Source: JAJDZL01 sp965221175 (GTDB taxonomy: Bacteria; Pseudomonadota; Gammaproteobacteria; Arenicellales; JAJDZL01). Taken from it: a stretch of 64,000 nucleotides of DNA. The position numbers and the translations under genes were made by a program. The stretch covers positions 1,860,001 to 1,924,000 of the forward strand of contig OZ244867.1 of the NCBI GenBank assembly GCA_965221175.1, read 5' to 3'. Positions 53,262-61,822 of this stretch are shown one piece after another. The notes below the pieces were generated by a model, which was given only the letters and a program-made list of their open reading frames with translations, was not told the origin of the DNA and did not search any database. Positions within the stretch are counted from its first letter, which is position 1; every line of letters starts with the position of its first letter.

Positions 53262-55595
53262 TTATACCCGTAACTGATCTTTCGCATCTCTAATCAATTT
53301 CCATAACCGCTCTGATGTCACCGGCATTTGCACACCGGTGATACCAAAAGGTTTCAATGCATCCTCAATCGCATTCATCATTGCCGCCGGTGCACCCATC
53401 GTTCCAATCTCGCCAACTCCCTTTACCCCTAATGGATTTTCGTCGGTTTCAATTGGACTCCAAATCGTTTCAAAGAACGGCAGATTGTCGGCTCTGGGAA
53501 GTGTGTAATCCAGATAACTCCCGGTAGTCAATTGCCCGGATTCTTGATCATATTCAGCCTTCTCACAAATCGCATGGCCAAGTCCCTGAGCGATTCCGCC
53601 ATGCACCTGACCTTCTGCAATAACCGGATTTACCACCTTGCCTGGATCACTCACCGCGATCACTCTCTCAACTGTAAGTTGTCCCGTTTCCGGATCAATT
53701 TCCACTTCGCAAGCCTGACATCCACTTGAAAACGCGTGACCTTGGGTAATGTGTTCATGCGATGCAACTAAGGATTTTCCACGATCCCGCATGGATTTTG
53801 CTACGTCAAACAAGCCAATTCTCCGATCTGTTCCTGAAACGATAAATCGTCCTGATGCATATTCGATATCCTGCAGCGCCACTTCCAGGCATTCTGATGC
53901 ATGTTCTCGACCTTTCTCCAACATCCTCTCTGCACTGTGAAATATTGCTGTACCTCCAACCCTGAGAGAACGCGAAGCATGGGTACCAGAACCAGTGCGC
54001 ACTAAATCCGTGTCGCCGTCAATTATTCGAATCTTCTCAAATGGAACCTGCAACTTGCTGGCTAGAAACTGTGCAAATACCGTCTCATGGCCTGTACCGA
54101 TTGACTTCGTACCGACTCTCGCTTCAACAAACTCCCCATCCACCTCCACTTCGGCAAATTCATTCGGGCTGCCTCCGACGCTATCTACAAAGACCGAATA
54201 TCCCAACCCTCTAAGTTTCCCAGCCGCTCGAGAATTTTGATGTCTTTCCAAGTATTCATCCATGTCTATGCATTCCAGAAGCTTCCTGAAACTAGCTGGG
54301 TAATCTCCCGCGGAATAATTGGCTCCAGTAGGAGTCGCCCATGGCATGTCGGATTCTCGAATGAGATTCCTCCTCCTAAAACTCAACCGATTAATCCCCA
54401 ATTCTCGGGCCGCCTCGTCAACAACTCTCTCCAGAGCATAAGAAGTTTCAGCGCGGGCAACACCTCGAAAGGCCGCGATTGGCGCGGTATTGGTGAACAC
54501 TCCTTTGAGCTCGTAGTGAACAGCTGGTATTCGATAAACGCCACATGCCATCAAGTACATATAGCTTGCATGCAGCCAGACTGATCGTGGGCTCAGATAA
54601 GCACCCAACCGCCAGACGCTTAACAATCGGACTGCCGTCATCTTACCGTCTTCATCTATTGCCAGTTTGATATCCATCCTGTGGTCCCGAGACTGCGTAT
54701 CCGTAGCAAAGCATTCAGAGCGATCAGCAAGCCATTTCACTGGGTGACCAGTAATTTGTGCAAGCCACCCAGCCACAGCATATTCCGGGTAGGGTCTTGC
54801 ACGTGCGCCAAATCCACCGCCAGTGTCTAGCGAAACGACTCTTACCTGATCTGTTGGAACATTCATGCAATAAGCAATCTCCTGCTGATGCCAGTGAGGA
54901 GACTGCGTGCCACAATAAATTTCAAACCGTTCTTTGTCAATGTCATACCGGGCTAGTACTGAACGCGGTTCCATGTATGCCACAATGTGCCTGGGAAACT
55001 CAACTTGATAGGAGACAACTCTTGCTGCACTGCGAAACGCCAAATCTACTGCTTTCGCGTCACCACTTTCGGTATCAACGCAAACATTGTTTTCAAGCTC
55101 ATCCCACACAAGCGGAGCATTTTCTTGCATGGCATCGTCTACATTGATCAATGGCTGCAGAGGCTCATATTCAATTTCAACGGAATCTGCTGCAGCTTGG
55201 GCTTGGGAAATACTGCCCGCAACGATGACAGCAACAGGCTCGCCTACAAAGCGCACCTTGTTGCGAGCTAGCAACCATCGCCTTACATCAGACGGCTGAC
55301 TGCCGTCTTTGTTGGTTACCGGACAGTCCTCACTTCGGCTCAGAGGATCAATCGGTCGAAACCCAACTTTGGCAAGCGTTTCACCATTTGCGAAAGCCTG
55401 GACGCCAGGCATACGAACAGCAACTGATGCATCAATGGAAACGATGCGGGCATGTGCATGAGGGCTTCGTATGAAATGGGCATACAGTTGCCCATCAAAT
55501 TTCAGATCATCAGTAAATTGGCCCTTGCCCTGAAGCAACCGCTCATCTTCAACTCGAAGTACGGGTTCTCCAATCAGATTTTTCATGTCCAGCAA
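53262..55595 (-). CDS. CoxL-type molybdopterin subunit, orphan
   Basis: A 777-residue large subunit of the xanthine-oxidase family, closest to CoxL-like aerobic carbon-monoxide-dehydrogenase-type proteins. VLRVEDERLLQGKGQFTDDL (N-terminus), DTGGGFGARARPYPEYAVAGWLAQ (about residues 253-276), AAFRGVARAETSYALERVVDEAARELG (about 382-407), and KGVGEIGTMGAPAAMMNAIEDAL (C-terminus) are in order. The AYRCSFR active-site loop of true CO dehydrogenase is not seen; the loop reads AFRGVARAE, so it is a hydroxylase of unknown substrate. No medium (FAD) or small (2Fe-2S) subunit gene lies next to it. It would need partners elsewhere. Confidence 0.82.
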   Translation of the reverse strand: MLDMKNLIGEPVLRVEDERLLQGKGQFTDDLKFDGQLYAHFIRSPHAHARIVSIDASVAVRMPGVQAFANGETLAKVGFRPIDPLSRSEDCPVTNKDGSQPSDVRRWLLARNKVRFVGEPVAVIVAGSISQAQAAADSVEIEYEPLQPLINVDDAMQENAPLVWDELENNVCVDTESGDAKAVDLAFRSAARVVSYQVEFPRHIVAYMEPRSVLARYDIDKERFEIYCGTQSPHWHQQEIAYCMNVPTDQVRVVSLDTGGGFGARARPYPEYAVAGWLAQITGHPVKWLADRSECFATDTQSRDHRMDIKLAIDEDGKMTAVRLLSVWRLGAYLSPRSVWLHASYMYLMACGVYRIPAVHYELKGVFTNTAPIAAFRGVARAETSYALERVVDEAARELGINRLSFRRRNLIRESDMPWATPTGANYSAGDYPASFRKLLECIDMDEYLERHQNSRAAGKLRGLGYSVFVDSVGGSPNEFAEVEVDGEFVEARVGTKSIGTGHETVFAQFLASKLQVPFEKIRIIDGDTDLVRTGSGTHASRSLRVGGTAIFHSAERMLEKGREHASECLEVALQDIEYASGRFIVSGTDRRIGLFDVAKSMRDRGKSLVASHEHITQGHAFSSGCQACEVEIDPETGQLTVERVIAVSDPGKVVNPVIAEGQVHGGIAQGLGHAICEKAEYDQESGQLTTGSYLDYTLPRADNLPFFETIWSPIETDENPLGVKGVGEIGTMGAPAAMMNAIEDALKPFGITGVQMPVTSERLWKLIRDAKDQLRV

Positions 55596-55730
55596 CCCAT
55601 TGCTTCACGCACTATTTGGTTCAGGAGATTGGGGCAATAAATTTGGGGAATTATCCAGTTGACGTCACTGAATAATTTTCACATACTTCTAATTATTTCC
55701 GCCCATTGGTAGCGGAGAAAGTCATTCATC

Positions 55731-56591
55731 CTAAACATAACCCCAAACTTGACAGTAGCGAGGTGTCCCCATAATCGTTCGAGGATTATCCGCGAATTCA
55801 TACAGATCGACGAGAATGTTTTTCATTTCATCCGCCGTCGCCAGTTCAAGGGTGACGATCCAATCGGACATGCCCCCCTGCATCGCTATCGGCAGGTATC
55901 GCTTGACTTCTCCAGTCAGATTCATATTTTGGAAAATGTGCACCCCAACTTGAGAAAGCCCCGCATCGAGAAACATCACGGGCAGTTGCTTCCCTAACTC
56001 CGCACTCCCGCCCAACAGACGTTTCATCTCGTACAAAAGTTCAATGCAACGACTAAAAGCGGGTAGACCGGGATAGCAATAGTACCCCGAATAATCAACG
56101 TCCTCAACGATCACAACACCGCTCGGATTCAACATCCGGCGCATCTTGGCGAGCACATTTGCCGGATTTGAAAGATGTGATAGCAGACATCGTGCATAGA
56201 CCAAATCAAATTTATCTGTTTCTTCGATGGTGCGGATATCCGACACCCGAAATTCGACATTTGAAAGTCCATTCGCTTCGGCATATTCTCTTACTTCCTC
56301 AAGTCTGGCATCGTCAATGTCCATCCCGACAACCCGCCCATCGGAGCCGACCAGTTGAGCGAGAGCGAAGGCGACTTCTCCAGTGCCGCAACCCAAGTCG
56401 GCGCACGCCATTCCCGGCTTGACACCGACTCGATCAAACAAAGAAAGTGTCGCTGGCTGCAGCACCCTCTGAAGGGAGCCAAGTCGTGCCCTGTCCGCTG
56501 CTCCATCGATGAGAGGGTATATGTCTAGTTCCACTGAATCAAGCCGTATGTGATTTATTTTCCATTTTAAACAATCGGTCTCTCGATACAA
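55731..56591 (-). CDS. Class I SAM-dependent methyltransferase
   Basis: A methyltransferase of up to 286 residues with the SAM motif CADLGCGTGEVAFALAQL (about residues 63-80), motif II VVGMDIDDARLEEVREYA, and a following FDLVYARCLLSHLSNPANVLAKMRRML (about 127-153), the layout of small-molecule methyltransferases. A TTG at 56591 is the longest start; the conserved part could also start at a GTG at 56534. The C-terminal half (about 175-286) forms an unassigned lid. It is isolated, with no obvious operon. Confidence 0.78.
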   Translation of the reverse strand: MYRETDCLKWKINHIRLDSVELDIYPLIDGAADRARLGSLQRVLQPATLSLFDRVGVKPGMACADLGCGTGEVAFALAQLVGSDGRVVGMDIDDARLEEVREYAEANGLSNVEFRVSDIRTIEETDKFDLVYARCLLSHLSNPANVLAKMRRMLNPSGVVIVEDVDYSGYYCYPGLPAFSRCIELLYEMKRLLGGSAELGKQLPVMFLDAGLSQVGVHIFQNMNLTGEVKRYLPIAMQGGMSDWIVTLELATADEMKNILVDLYEFADNPRTIMGTPRYCQVWGYV

Positions 56592-56623
56592 GTCCGATTA
56601 CGTGTGCAACCTTATCTATTCCT

Positions 56624-56923
56624 ATGCCCTCACTGACAGCAATTCCTGAAATTTTTTCAAATTCCTGCGAATCATCGAATTTCAATTCGTCCACTAGCTT
56701 TTTTGTTCCATTGTTCAGAGGCGAGATGGTGATAGGATTAGTGCAAATTTTAGTCGCGCGGCTGACACTGGGAATATGGAACTTGATTTTGTGCTTAATT
56801 TGCAACAAGCAGTACATGGAACGCATGCTTGCTAACGAACGGAATTTTGCAGGAAGCGAAAATGAAAACAGATTAACCGAATCTGCTTTGAAAAAATCCA
56901 GCATAAAAGATTTGATTGAGTAA
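56624..56923 (+). other. Possible remnant of a small membrane protein gene
   Basis: Plus-strand frame with one hydrophobic span (GEMVIGLVQILVARLTLGIWNLILCLICNKQY) and a polar tail. The IWNxILxxxxNKxY pattern recalls C-termini of small integral-membrane proteins of unknown function. No good start or ribosome site is evident, so it may be decayed. The competing minus-strand frame here is not convincing. Confidence 0.28.
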
Positions 56924-56934
56924 AATCCGTTTAC

Positions 56935-57141
56935 GCCACTTATTTGGATTGGAATTGGAGAATCCTGTTTCAATGTTCCCGCCGTGAAGTTGCTGTCCTT
57001 CTAGTAGCGTTCGCAACGGTAGCGTCGTCCGCCGTTCAAGCGGTATATTTTGTTCGTCGCTCCGCAGTGCAGGCAATGAGGTTTGCCACCTAATCGGAAC
57101 CTGGCGAACCAATCATTTGCAGCCTAATCGTCTGGAAGCAT
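56935..57141 (-). pseudogene. IS1595-type transposase remnant
   Basis: From the ATG at 57141 the frame reads MLPDD(stop)AANDWFARFRLGGK, then PHCLHCGATNKIYRLNGG, then RRYRCERY(stop)KDSNFTA, then GTLKQDSPIPIQI. This is the zinc-ribbon N-terminus (CxxC...C) of IS1595-family transposases, interrupted by two stops and truncated after about 65 residues. 57142-57264 beyond it holds nothing recognised. Confidence 0.75.
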
Positions 57142-57264
57142 CTTAAATTAGGCGCATACGGAAATCGTCGTTTTCTCATCTGGAATATCCTAATTGTTTG
57201 ATTATGCAGAATATCCTGTCAAAATAAGTTGGTGGTTTCAACTGTTTTTAATGGTGTTAATCGT

Positions 57265-58131
57265 CTAATTCCCTAACTTTTCAACTTTCGCTTTCAGCTC
57301 TTCATCCAAGCAGGTGTAGGCAATGTTGGCAGCCAAATATCCAGCTTTGTTTCCGCAGTCGTATCTCTTTCCGGCGAATTTCACACCGTGAACGGGTTCT
57401 TGCGATGCAATAGCATTGATCGCATCAGTCAGCTGAATCTCGCCTCCGAATCCGGCTTCCTGATTTTCAAGAATATCAAATACTCGACGAGAAAGAATGT
57501 ATCGGCCAATGGCAGCAAGGTTGGATGGGGCATTCTCAGGTTCAGGTTTTTCAATAATTCCTTCAACCTGAATCAATGAGCCGAAAACTCGGCCTGGTTT
57601 CAGAATGCCGTAGCGATTTACGAACTCGCCCTCGACTTCTTCAATCGCAAGGATATTGCCGCCAACCTCGGCATGCGCATCAGCCATCTGTTTCATACAG
57701 TGTGTCTTAGACAGCACCAGATCATCCGGCAAAATCACTGCAAAGTACGGATCATCAATGTATTCCTTTGCACACAAGACTGCATGCCCCAAGCCCAACG
57801 GTTGTTCCTGCAGGACATTGAACAAACTTTCCGAATCCAAAGAATTTTCCTGAATCAATTTCAACTCAGCAAGCTTGTTGTTTTTCCTGAGTGTTTCTTC
57901 CAGAGACGAGTTTTTTGAAAAGTGTTTGATGACCAGCGTATCTTTCGAGAGCGAAGGCACAACAAATATGAATCTGTTGATACCGGCTGATTTTGCTTCA
58001 TTTACCGCATATTCAATCAGCGGACGATCAACGACAGGGAGCATTTCCTTCGGAATCGCTTTGGTTGCTGGAAGAAAACGCGTTCCCAAGCCAGCGATCG
58101 GAAATACAACGGTTCGAACGGAAGAAGTCAT
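57265..58131 (-). CDS. galU: UTP-glucose-1-phosphate uridylyltransferase
   Basis: A 288-residue nucleotidyltransferase that makes UDP-glucose from UTP and glucose 1-phosphate, for surface polysaccharides and trehalose-type products. The nucleotide-binding VFPIAGLGTRFLPATKAIPKEMLPVVDRPLIEYAVNEA (about residues 10-47), GLGHAVLCAKEYI (about 112-124), the metal Asp in FAVILPDDLVL, FVNRYGILKPG, and FGGEIQLTDAI...KRYDCGNKAGYL (about 222-272) are complete. Cytoplasmic; isolated gene. Confidence 0.95.
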   Translation of the reverse strand: MTSSVRTVVFPIAGLGTRFLPATKAIPKEMLPVVDRPLIEYAVNEAKSAGINRFIFVVPSLSKDTLVIKHFSKNSSLEETLRKNNKLAELKLIQENSLDSESLFNVLQEQPLGLGHAVLCAKEYIDDPYFAVILPDDLVLSKTHCMKQMADAHAEVGGNILAIEEVEGEFVNRYGILKPGRVFGSLIQVEGIIEKPEPENAPSNLAAIGRYILSRRVFDILENQEAGFGGEIQLTDAINAIASQEPVHGVKFAGKRYDCGNKAGYLAANIAYTCLDEELKAKVEKLGN

Positions 58132-58272
58132 TCGGTTAGAAATAAATTATTGTCAGACAATCGATTGGTTTTTTGAGTCGTCGGGGTTTGCCAACAGTTG
58201 ATAAAATACGACGCACATAGTCGCTTTCGATACGAAATGCCACAATATTAAAGCAAATCAAGCAATGAACTG

Positions 58273-58300
58273 CTTGAATTTTCGCAAACTATTCCCATTT
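58273..58300 (+). promoter_or_regulatory. Sigma-32-like heat-shock promoter of htpG
   Basis: CTTGAAT (58273-58279), a 13-base spacer, then TCCCATTT (58293-58300), close to the sigma-32 consensus CTTGAAA / CCCCATNT. It lies about 35 bases before the htpG start codon, appropriate for heat-shock control. Confidence 0.65.
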
Positions 58301-58335
58301 AAGTCGAATATTGATTAGCCATTTGGAGTAATTAA

Positions 58336-60240
58336 ATGCCCGAAGAAACTAAGAATGAGAACTTTACTTTCCAGGCAGAAGTTCAGCAACTTCTGAATCT
58401 GGTCATTCATTCCCTGTATTCTGAACGAGAAGTCTTTCTACGTGAATTGATATCCAATGCATCCGATGCCTGCGGACGCTTGCGGTTCGACTCTCTTACC
58501 AATCCCGAAATGCGTGAGAGCGAGCAAGACTCATCCATTGACATCGAGGTCAATAAACGAGGCAAAACCATCAAGATTCGCGACAATGGAATCGGAATGT
58601 CGCGAGATGAAGTGGTAGAGAATATCGGCACCATTGCTCGTTCCGGAACGAAGAGATTTGTGGAAGCGCTTTCGGGAGAGCAATCTGAAGATACCCGTTT
58701 GATCGGTCAGTTTGGTGTAGGATTCTATTCTGTATTCATGGTTGCGGAAAACGTCGTTATTCGCACAAGAAGAGCTGGTCAGCCACCGCAAAGCGGCGTG
58801 CTGTGGGAATCAGACGGCGTCAATGGCTATACAGTCGATCAGGAGACAATTGAAAATCCTGGTACTGAAATCATTCTGACACTGCGTAAGGATGCCAAGA
58901 ACTTTCTGGATATCAGTGAAGTCAGGAGAATCGTTAGAAAATACTCGGATCATGTATCGATTCCCATTCGATTGCGGGAAGTAACCAAGAGCAAGAAGGA
59001 AGATGAGTGGGAAACAGCCAATGCGGGATCTGCGTTGTGGACGCGCGCGCGCAAGGATGTCACCGAAGAAGAATATGACAATTTCTACTCTACGCTGTCA
59101 TTCGACCCTGGAAAACCGCTGGTCAGGCTGCATAACCGAGTCGAAGGAAGACTGGAATATTCGGCGCTGCTTTACATTCCGTCGCAAGCTCCATTCGATC
59201 TGTTTGACATTGACCGCCAAAAGGGAATCAAACTATATGTTCGGCGAATCTTCATCATGGATGACACCGAAAATCTTCTGCCGGGTTATCTTCGATTTGT
59301 TCGAGGCGTAATCGACTCTGATGATCTGCCTCTAAATTTGTCTCGCGAGTTTTTGCAGAAGAACAAGCAGATTGAAAGGATTCGGGCAGGTACAGTAAGA
59401 AAACTGTTGAATGAACTGAAGAGAGTCGCCAGTAAGGATTTGGAAAAATACCAGACGTTCTGGAAAGAATTCGGCAGGGTGTTCAAAGAAGGTATTACGG
59501 AAGATGCTGACAACAGAAAAACCATTGCTCAGCTCCTTCGATTTTCGAGCACGAAAGGTGAAGGTGTCGAGCAGACTGTATCTCTTCAGGATTATGTTGA
59601 GCGCATGAAAGAAAAACAGGATGCGATCTACTATGTGACAGCAGACAGCCATGCATCCGCAGAAGGATCACCTCATTTGGAAATTTTCCAAAAACACGAC
59701 ATTGAAGTGCTATTGATGAGTGATCCAATCGATGAGTGGGTTGTCATGCATTTAGGAGACTTTGACGACAAACCATTGAAGTCGATTGCAAAAGGGGATC
59801 TTGTATTGGACTGGCTGGATGATGACGACAAAAGCGACGAAAAAGACACATTGAAAGTGGATTCGCTGGTCAACAGACTGAAAGAAGCGCTGACAGAACG
59901 AGCAGCCGACGTTCGAACTACATCGAGACTAACGGATTCGCCAGCCTGTCTGGTTGTAAACGAATATAGTCTCAGTCGTAACATGTCTCGGATTTTGAAA
60001 GTATCGGGACAATCCGCAGCAGATGCCCCTCCGATTCTGGAAATTAACCCTGAACATCCTTTGATTCAGCATCTAGCTGACAAGGATGACAATCTGAACG
60101 ACTGGGCACACGTTCTGTTCGATCAGGCCACCTTGAGCGAAGGCACTCCGTTGGAAAATCCTTCGGACTACGTTCGAAGAATCAATTCTCTGCTCACGAA
60201 TTCAATCAACGAACAAAGCCCAATTATCATCGCCTCGTAG
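58336..60240 (+). CDS. htpG: Molecular chaperone HtpG (Hsp90)
   Basis: A 634-residue Hsp90. The N-terminal GHKL ATPase begins FQAEVQQLLNLVIHSLYSEREVFLRELISNASDA (about residues 11-44) with DNGIGMSRDEV (about 86) and LIGQFGVGFYSVFM (about 122). The middle domain holds the catalytic Arg loop in LPLNLSREFLQ (about 336). The C-terminal dimer domain (about 510-634) contains CLVVNEYSLSRNMSRIL. No MEEVD tail, as expected in bacteria. A sigma-32-type promoter lies directly upstream. Confidence 0.96.
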   Translation: MPEETKNENFTFQAEVQQLLNLVIHSLYSEREVFLRELISNASDACGRLRFDSLTNPEMRESEQDSSIDIEVNKRGKTIKIRDNGIGMSRDEVVENIGTIARSGTKRFVEALSGEQSEDTRLIGQFGVGFYSVFMVAENVVIRTRRAGQPPQSGVLWESDGVNGYTVDQETIENPGTEIILTLRKDAKNFLDISEVRRIVRKYSDHVSIPIRLREVTKSKKEDEWETANAGSALWTRARKDVTEEEYDNFYSTLSFDPGKPLVRLHNRVEGRLEYSALLYIPSQAPFDLFDIDRQKGIKLYVRRIFIMDDTENLLPGYLRFVRGVIDSDDLPLNLSREFLQKNKQIERIRAGTVRKLLNELKRVASKDLEKYQTFWKEFGRVFKEGITEDADNRKTIAQLLRFSSTKGEGVEQTVSLQDYVERMKEKQDAIYYVTADSHASAEGSPHLEIFQKHDIEVLLMSDPIDEWVVMHLGDFDDKPLKSIAKGDLVLDWLDDDDKSDEKDTLKVDSLVNRLKEALTERAADVRTTSRLTDSPACLVVNEYSLSRNMSRILKVSGQSAADAPPILEINPEHPLIQHLADKDDNLNDWAHVLFDQATLSEGTPLENPSDYVRRINSLLTNSINEQSPIIIAS

Positions 60241-60268
60241 AAATTCGATAAAGAAGTTAAGGACATAC

Positions 60269-60300
60269 GGAAAATAGGGAATGAGAGTTCCCTGATTTCC
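60269..60300. terminator. Bidirectional hairpin between htpG and DUF488
   Basis: GGAAAATAGGGAA (60269-60281) pairs with TTCCCTGATTTCC (60288-60300), 13-bp arms with two mismatches and a six-base loop. It is suited to end transcription of the two convergent genes. Confidence 0.55.
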
Positions 60301-60306
60301 TGAAAC

Positions 60307-61015
60307 CTATTCCGGTCGTTGATAGGCAATACGCTGCTCTTGTGCGGCGTAGGCATCATTCACTCTCTGATCTCGCGAATAAATCAAGTCGGGTTTAGGA
60401 AGCTTCCTGAGTTCGCACAAGCGATCCATTGCCTGGCCGTGAGTCTGTGTATCCCCATCCTCCAAAATATGTAAAACACCATACTGATCTGTTTCCAGAG
60501 ATCGTGCAACAAGTATGGTGCGATGACAAACTAACGGCTCCTTTTCAGCACACACGAGAGCCAAAGTTCTGCAGTCAGCCAATTGCCTGACCTTCTCAAT
60601 TCCAGATTGAAATAGAGGAATCCTGCCTTCGCTCTTCGAATCCAACAGTTCCCTCTACGCTACGCTTCGAGGGAACTGTTGGATAAAAGCACTTTCTTAT
60701 AAAGTAAGTGCTTTTAAATGGTACAGGGGTTATTGCAAGCAATTTATAACTAACGCGGTTATTTTCGTAGCAATTCGAATCTTCACTACGAGCGCCTAGC
60801 TCTTGACCAAGAAACTCGTAGTCTATGCTGTGCTCTTGCAGCGTTTCAATCAGATTTTCGCGATTGAATTGGGGATTCCGTCGACTGTAAGGCGTCGATC
60901 TAACATCAATGAGCAGGTCTACTCGGTGCCGCTGAAGCAGAGAAACGAACTTCCCGGCCTCATGAGTTGAATGTCCAATTGTGTAAATTAGTTTGCGACG
61001 CATAGTTGCCTGCAA
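60307..61015 (-). pseudogene. DUF488 protein gene disrupted by insertion
   Basis: DUF488 proteins are ~150-residue proteins of uncertain function. The first part (YTIGHSTHEAGKFVSLLQRH, DVRSTPYSRRNPQFNRENL, EFLGQELGARSEDSNCYENNRVSYKLLA) and the second part (LFQSGIEKVRQLADCRTLALVCAEKEPLVCHRTILVARSLE) are both well kept but in different frames. Between them lies a 109-bp insertion at 60619-60727. Removing it restores the natural join ...KLLAITP|LFQSGIEKV. As is, the first part runs into insertion codons and stops, so the gene is inactive or makes two fragments. Confidence 0.85.
60619..60727. mobile_element. Small palindromic insertion (MITE/REP-like)
   Basis: About 109 bp made of two hairpins: CCAACAGTTCCCTC / GAGGGAACTGTTGG (14-bp perfect arms at 60642-60682) and AAAAGCACTT / AAGTGCTTTT (about 60684-60715). 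It is flanked by AGG/CCT, which may be a 3-bp target duplication. It carries no gene. It shifts the DUF488 frame by one. Confidence 0.7.
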
Positions 61016-61235
61016 TCAGTTCATTGGGATTGCATAGACTTTATAGCAGTAATTTCAGAGCAGTTGACTAAGTTCAGATATCGGGCGAAACTTTCAGCTA
61101 CTCTGAGGTATGCCCTGATTCTGTCAGGCCGTTTACCAACATTGCTTATATGGCTTTATAAATCTATAATCTGCATGTTTTGTCGGTGTTGATGGACTTC
61201 TATTTTAGGGAGTCAAAATCTCGACAATCGTTGCG

Positions 61236-61312
61236 CGGGGTATAGCGTAGTCTGGTAGCGCGCCTGCTTTGGGAGCAGGAGAGCGGGGGTTCAAATCCCT
61301 CTACCCCGACCA
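61236..61312 (+). tRNA. tRNA-Pro (anticodon TGG)
   Basis: 77 nt with a seven-pair acceptor CGGGGTA/TACCCCG, anticodon stem CCTGC/GCAGG with loop TTTGGGA (TGG anticodon), T-arm GGGGGTTCAAATCCC and encoded CCA. It is first of a three-tRNA cluster. Confidence 0.95.
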
Positions 61313-61321
61313 GAGCGTTAT

Positions 61322-61635
61322 GCGCCTGTAGCTCAACTGGATAGAGCAACGGCCTTCAACAGGAGCCTTTACAGGGAAAAACTGAACCTGTAGAGTGGAG
61401 GGCACTGTATCGGTGAAACCTTAACGCGTAGTGGTGATGGCAATACCGAGGAAACCGCTGACTTCATAGAACTGCGGGATCCGTAGAGACTATACGTGCC
61501 CCGCCTGAGATGGCGAAGATATAGTCCAGACTACAAACTGGTGAATCGAACCCAATAAATTTCGATTGGCCAGGCAATGAAAATTGTAGTAGTACGCTAA
61601 GCCGTAGGTTACAGGTTCGAGTCCTGTCAGGCGTG
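61322..61635 (+). tRNA. tRNA-Arg (anticodon TCT) with group I intron
   Basis: The 5' exon 61322-61356 ends GGCCTT; the 3' exon 61597-61635 begins CTAAGCCGT. Joined, they give a 74-nt tRNA with acceptor GCGCCTG/CAGGCGT (first pair G-U), D-arm GCTC/GAGC, anticodon stem ACGGC/GCCGT and loop CTTCTAA, hence anticodon TCT. The CCA tail is not encoded. The intron lies between anticodon positions 34 and 35. The tRNA is functional only after self-splicing. Confidence 0.9.
61357..61596 (+). ncRNA. Group I self-splicing intron
   Basis: 240 nt inserted in the anticodon loop. The 5' exon ends in U and the intron ends in G, as group I splicing requires. The conserved core shows GTAGAGACTATAC (R element region, about 61484-61496) and AAGATATAGTCC (S element, about 61517-61528), whose AGACTA/TAGTC parts form P7. 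There is no homing endonuclease gene. Secondary structure should be confirmed with a covariance model. Confidence 0.85.
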
Positions 61636-61710
61636 CTTTGTTTAGGTTGTGAAAGCTCATATCATATAGTGATATGGCTTTCAAACTGTACGCTAAACTT
61701 GATAATTTGT

Positions 61711-61787
61711 GGTGGGCGTAGCTCAACTGGTAGAGCTCTGGATTGTGGTTCCAGCGGTCGTGGGTTCAACCCCCATCGTCCACCCCA
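61711..61787 (+). tRNA. tRNA-His (anticodon GTG)
   Basis: Acceptor GTGGGCG/CGTCCAC, an extra G at position -1 opposite C73 (diagnostic for histidine), anticodon stem CTGGA/TCCAG with loop TTGTGGT, and an encoded CCA. It follows the Arg gene by 75 bp. Confidence 0.95.
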
Positions 61788-61822
61788 TTTTTAGGGAATT
61801 ACTGTAATGCGGAGTGAAATAG

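Noticed and set aside
53262..55595. Carbon monoxide dehydrogenase
   Set aside because: No AYRCSFR loop and no CoxM/CoxS neighbours.
56539..56973. 144-residue minus-strand protein
   Set aside because: Its first residues (KQDSPIPIQI) are the end of the IS1595 remnant and the rest has no family pattern, so it is a chimeric artefact.
61490..61726. 78-residue minus-strand frame over the tRNA genes
   Set aside because: It lies across the tRNA-Arg intron, exon and spacer; typical tRNA antisense artefact.
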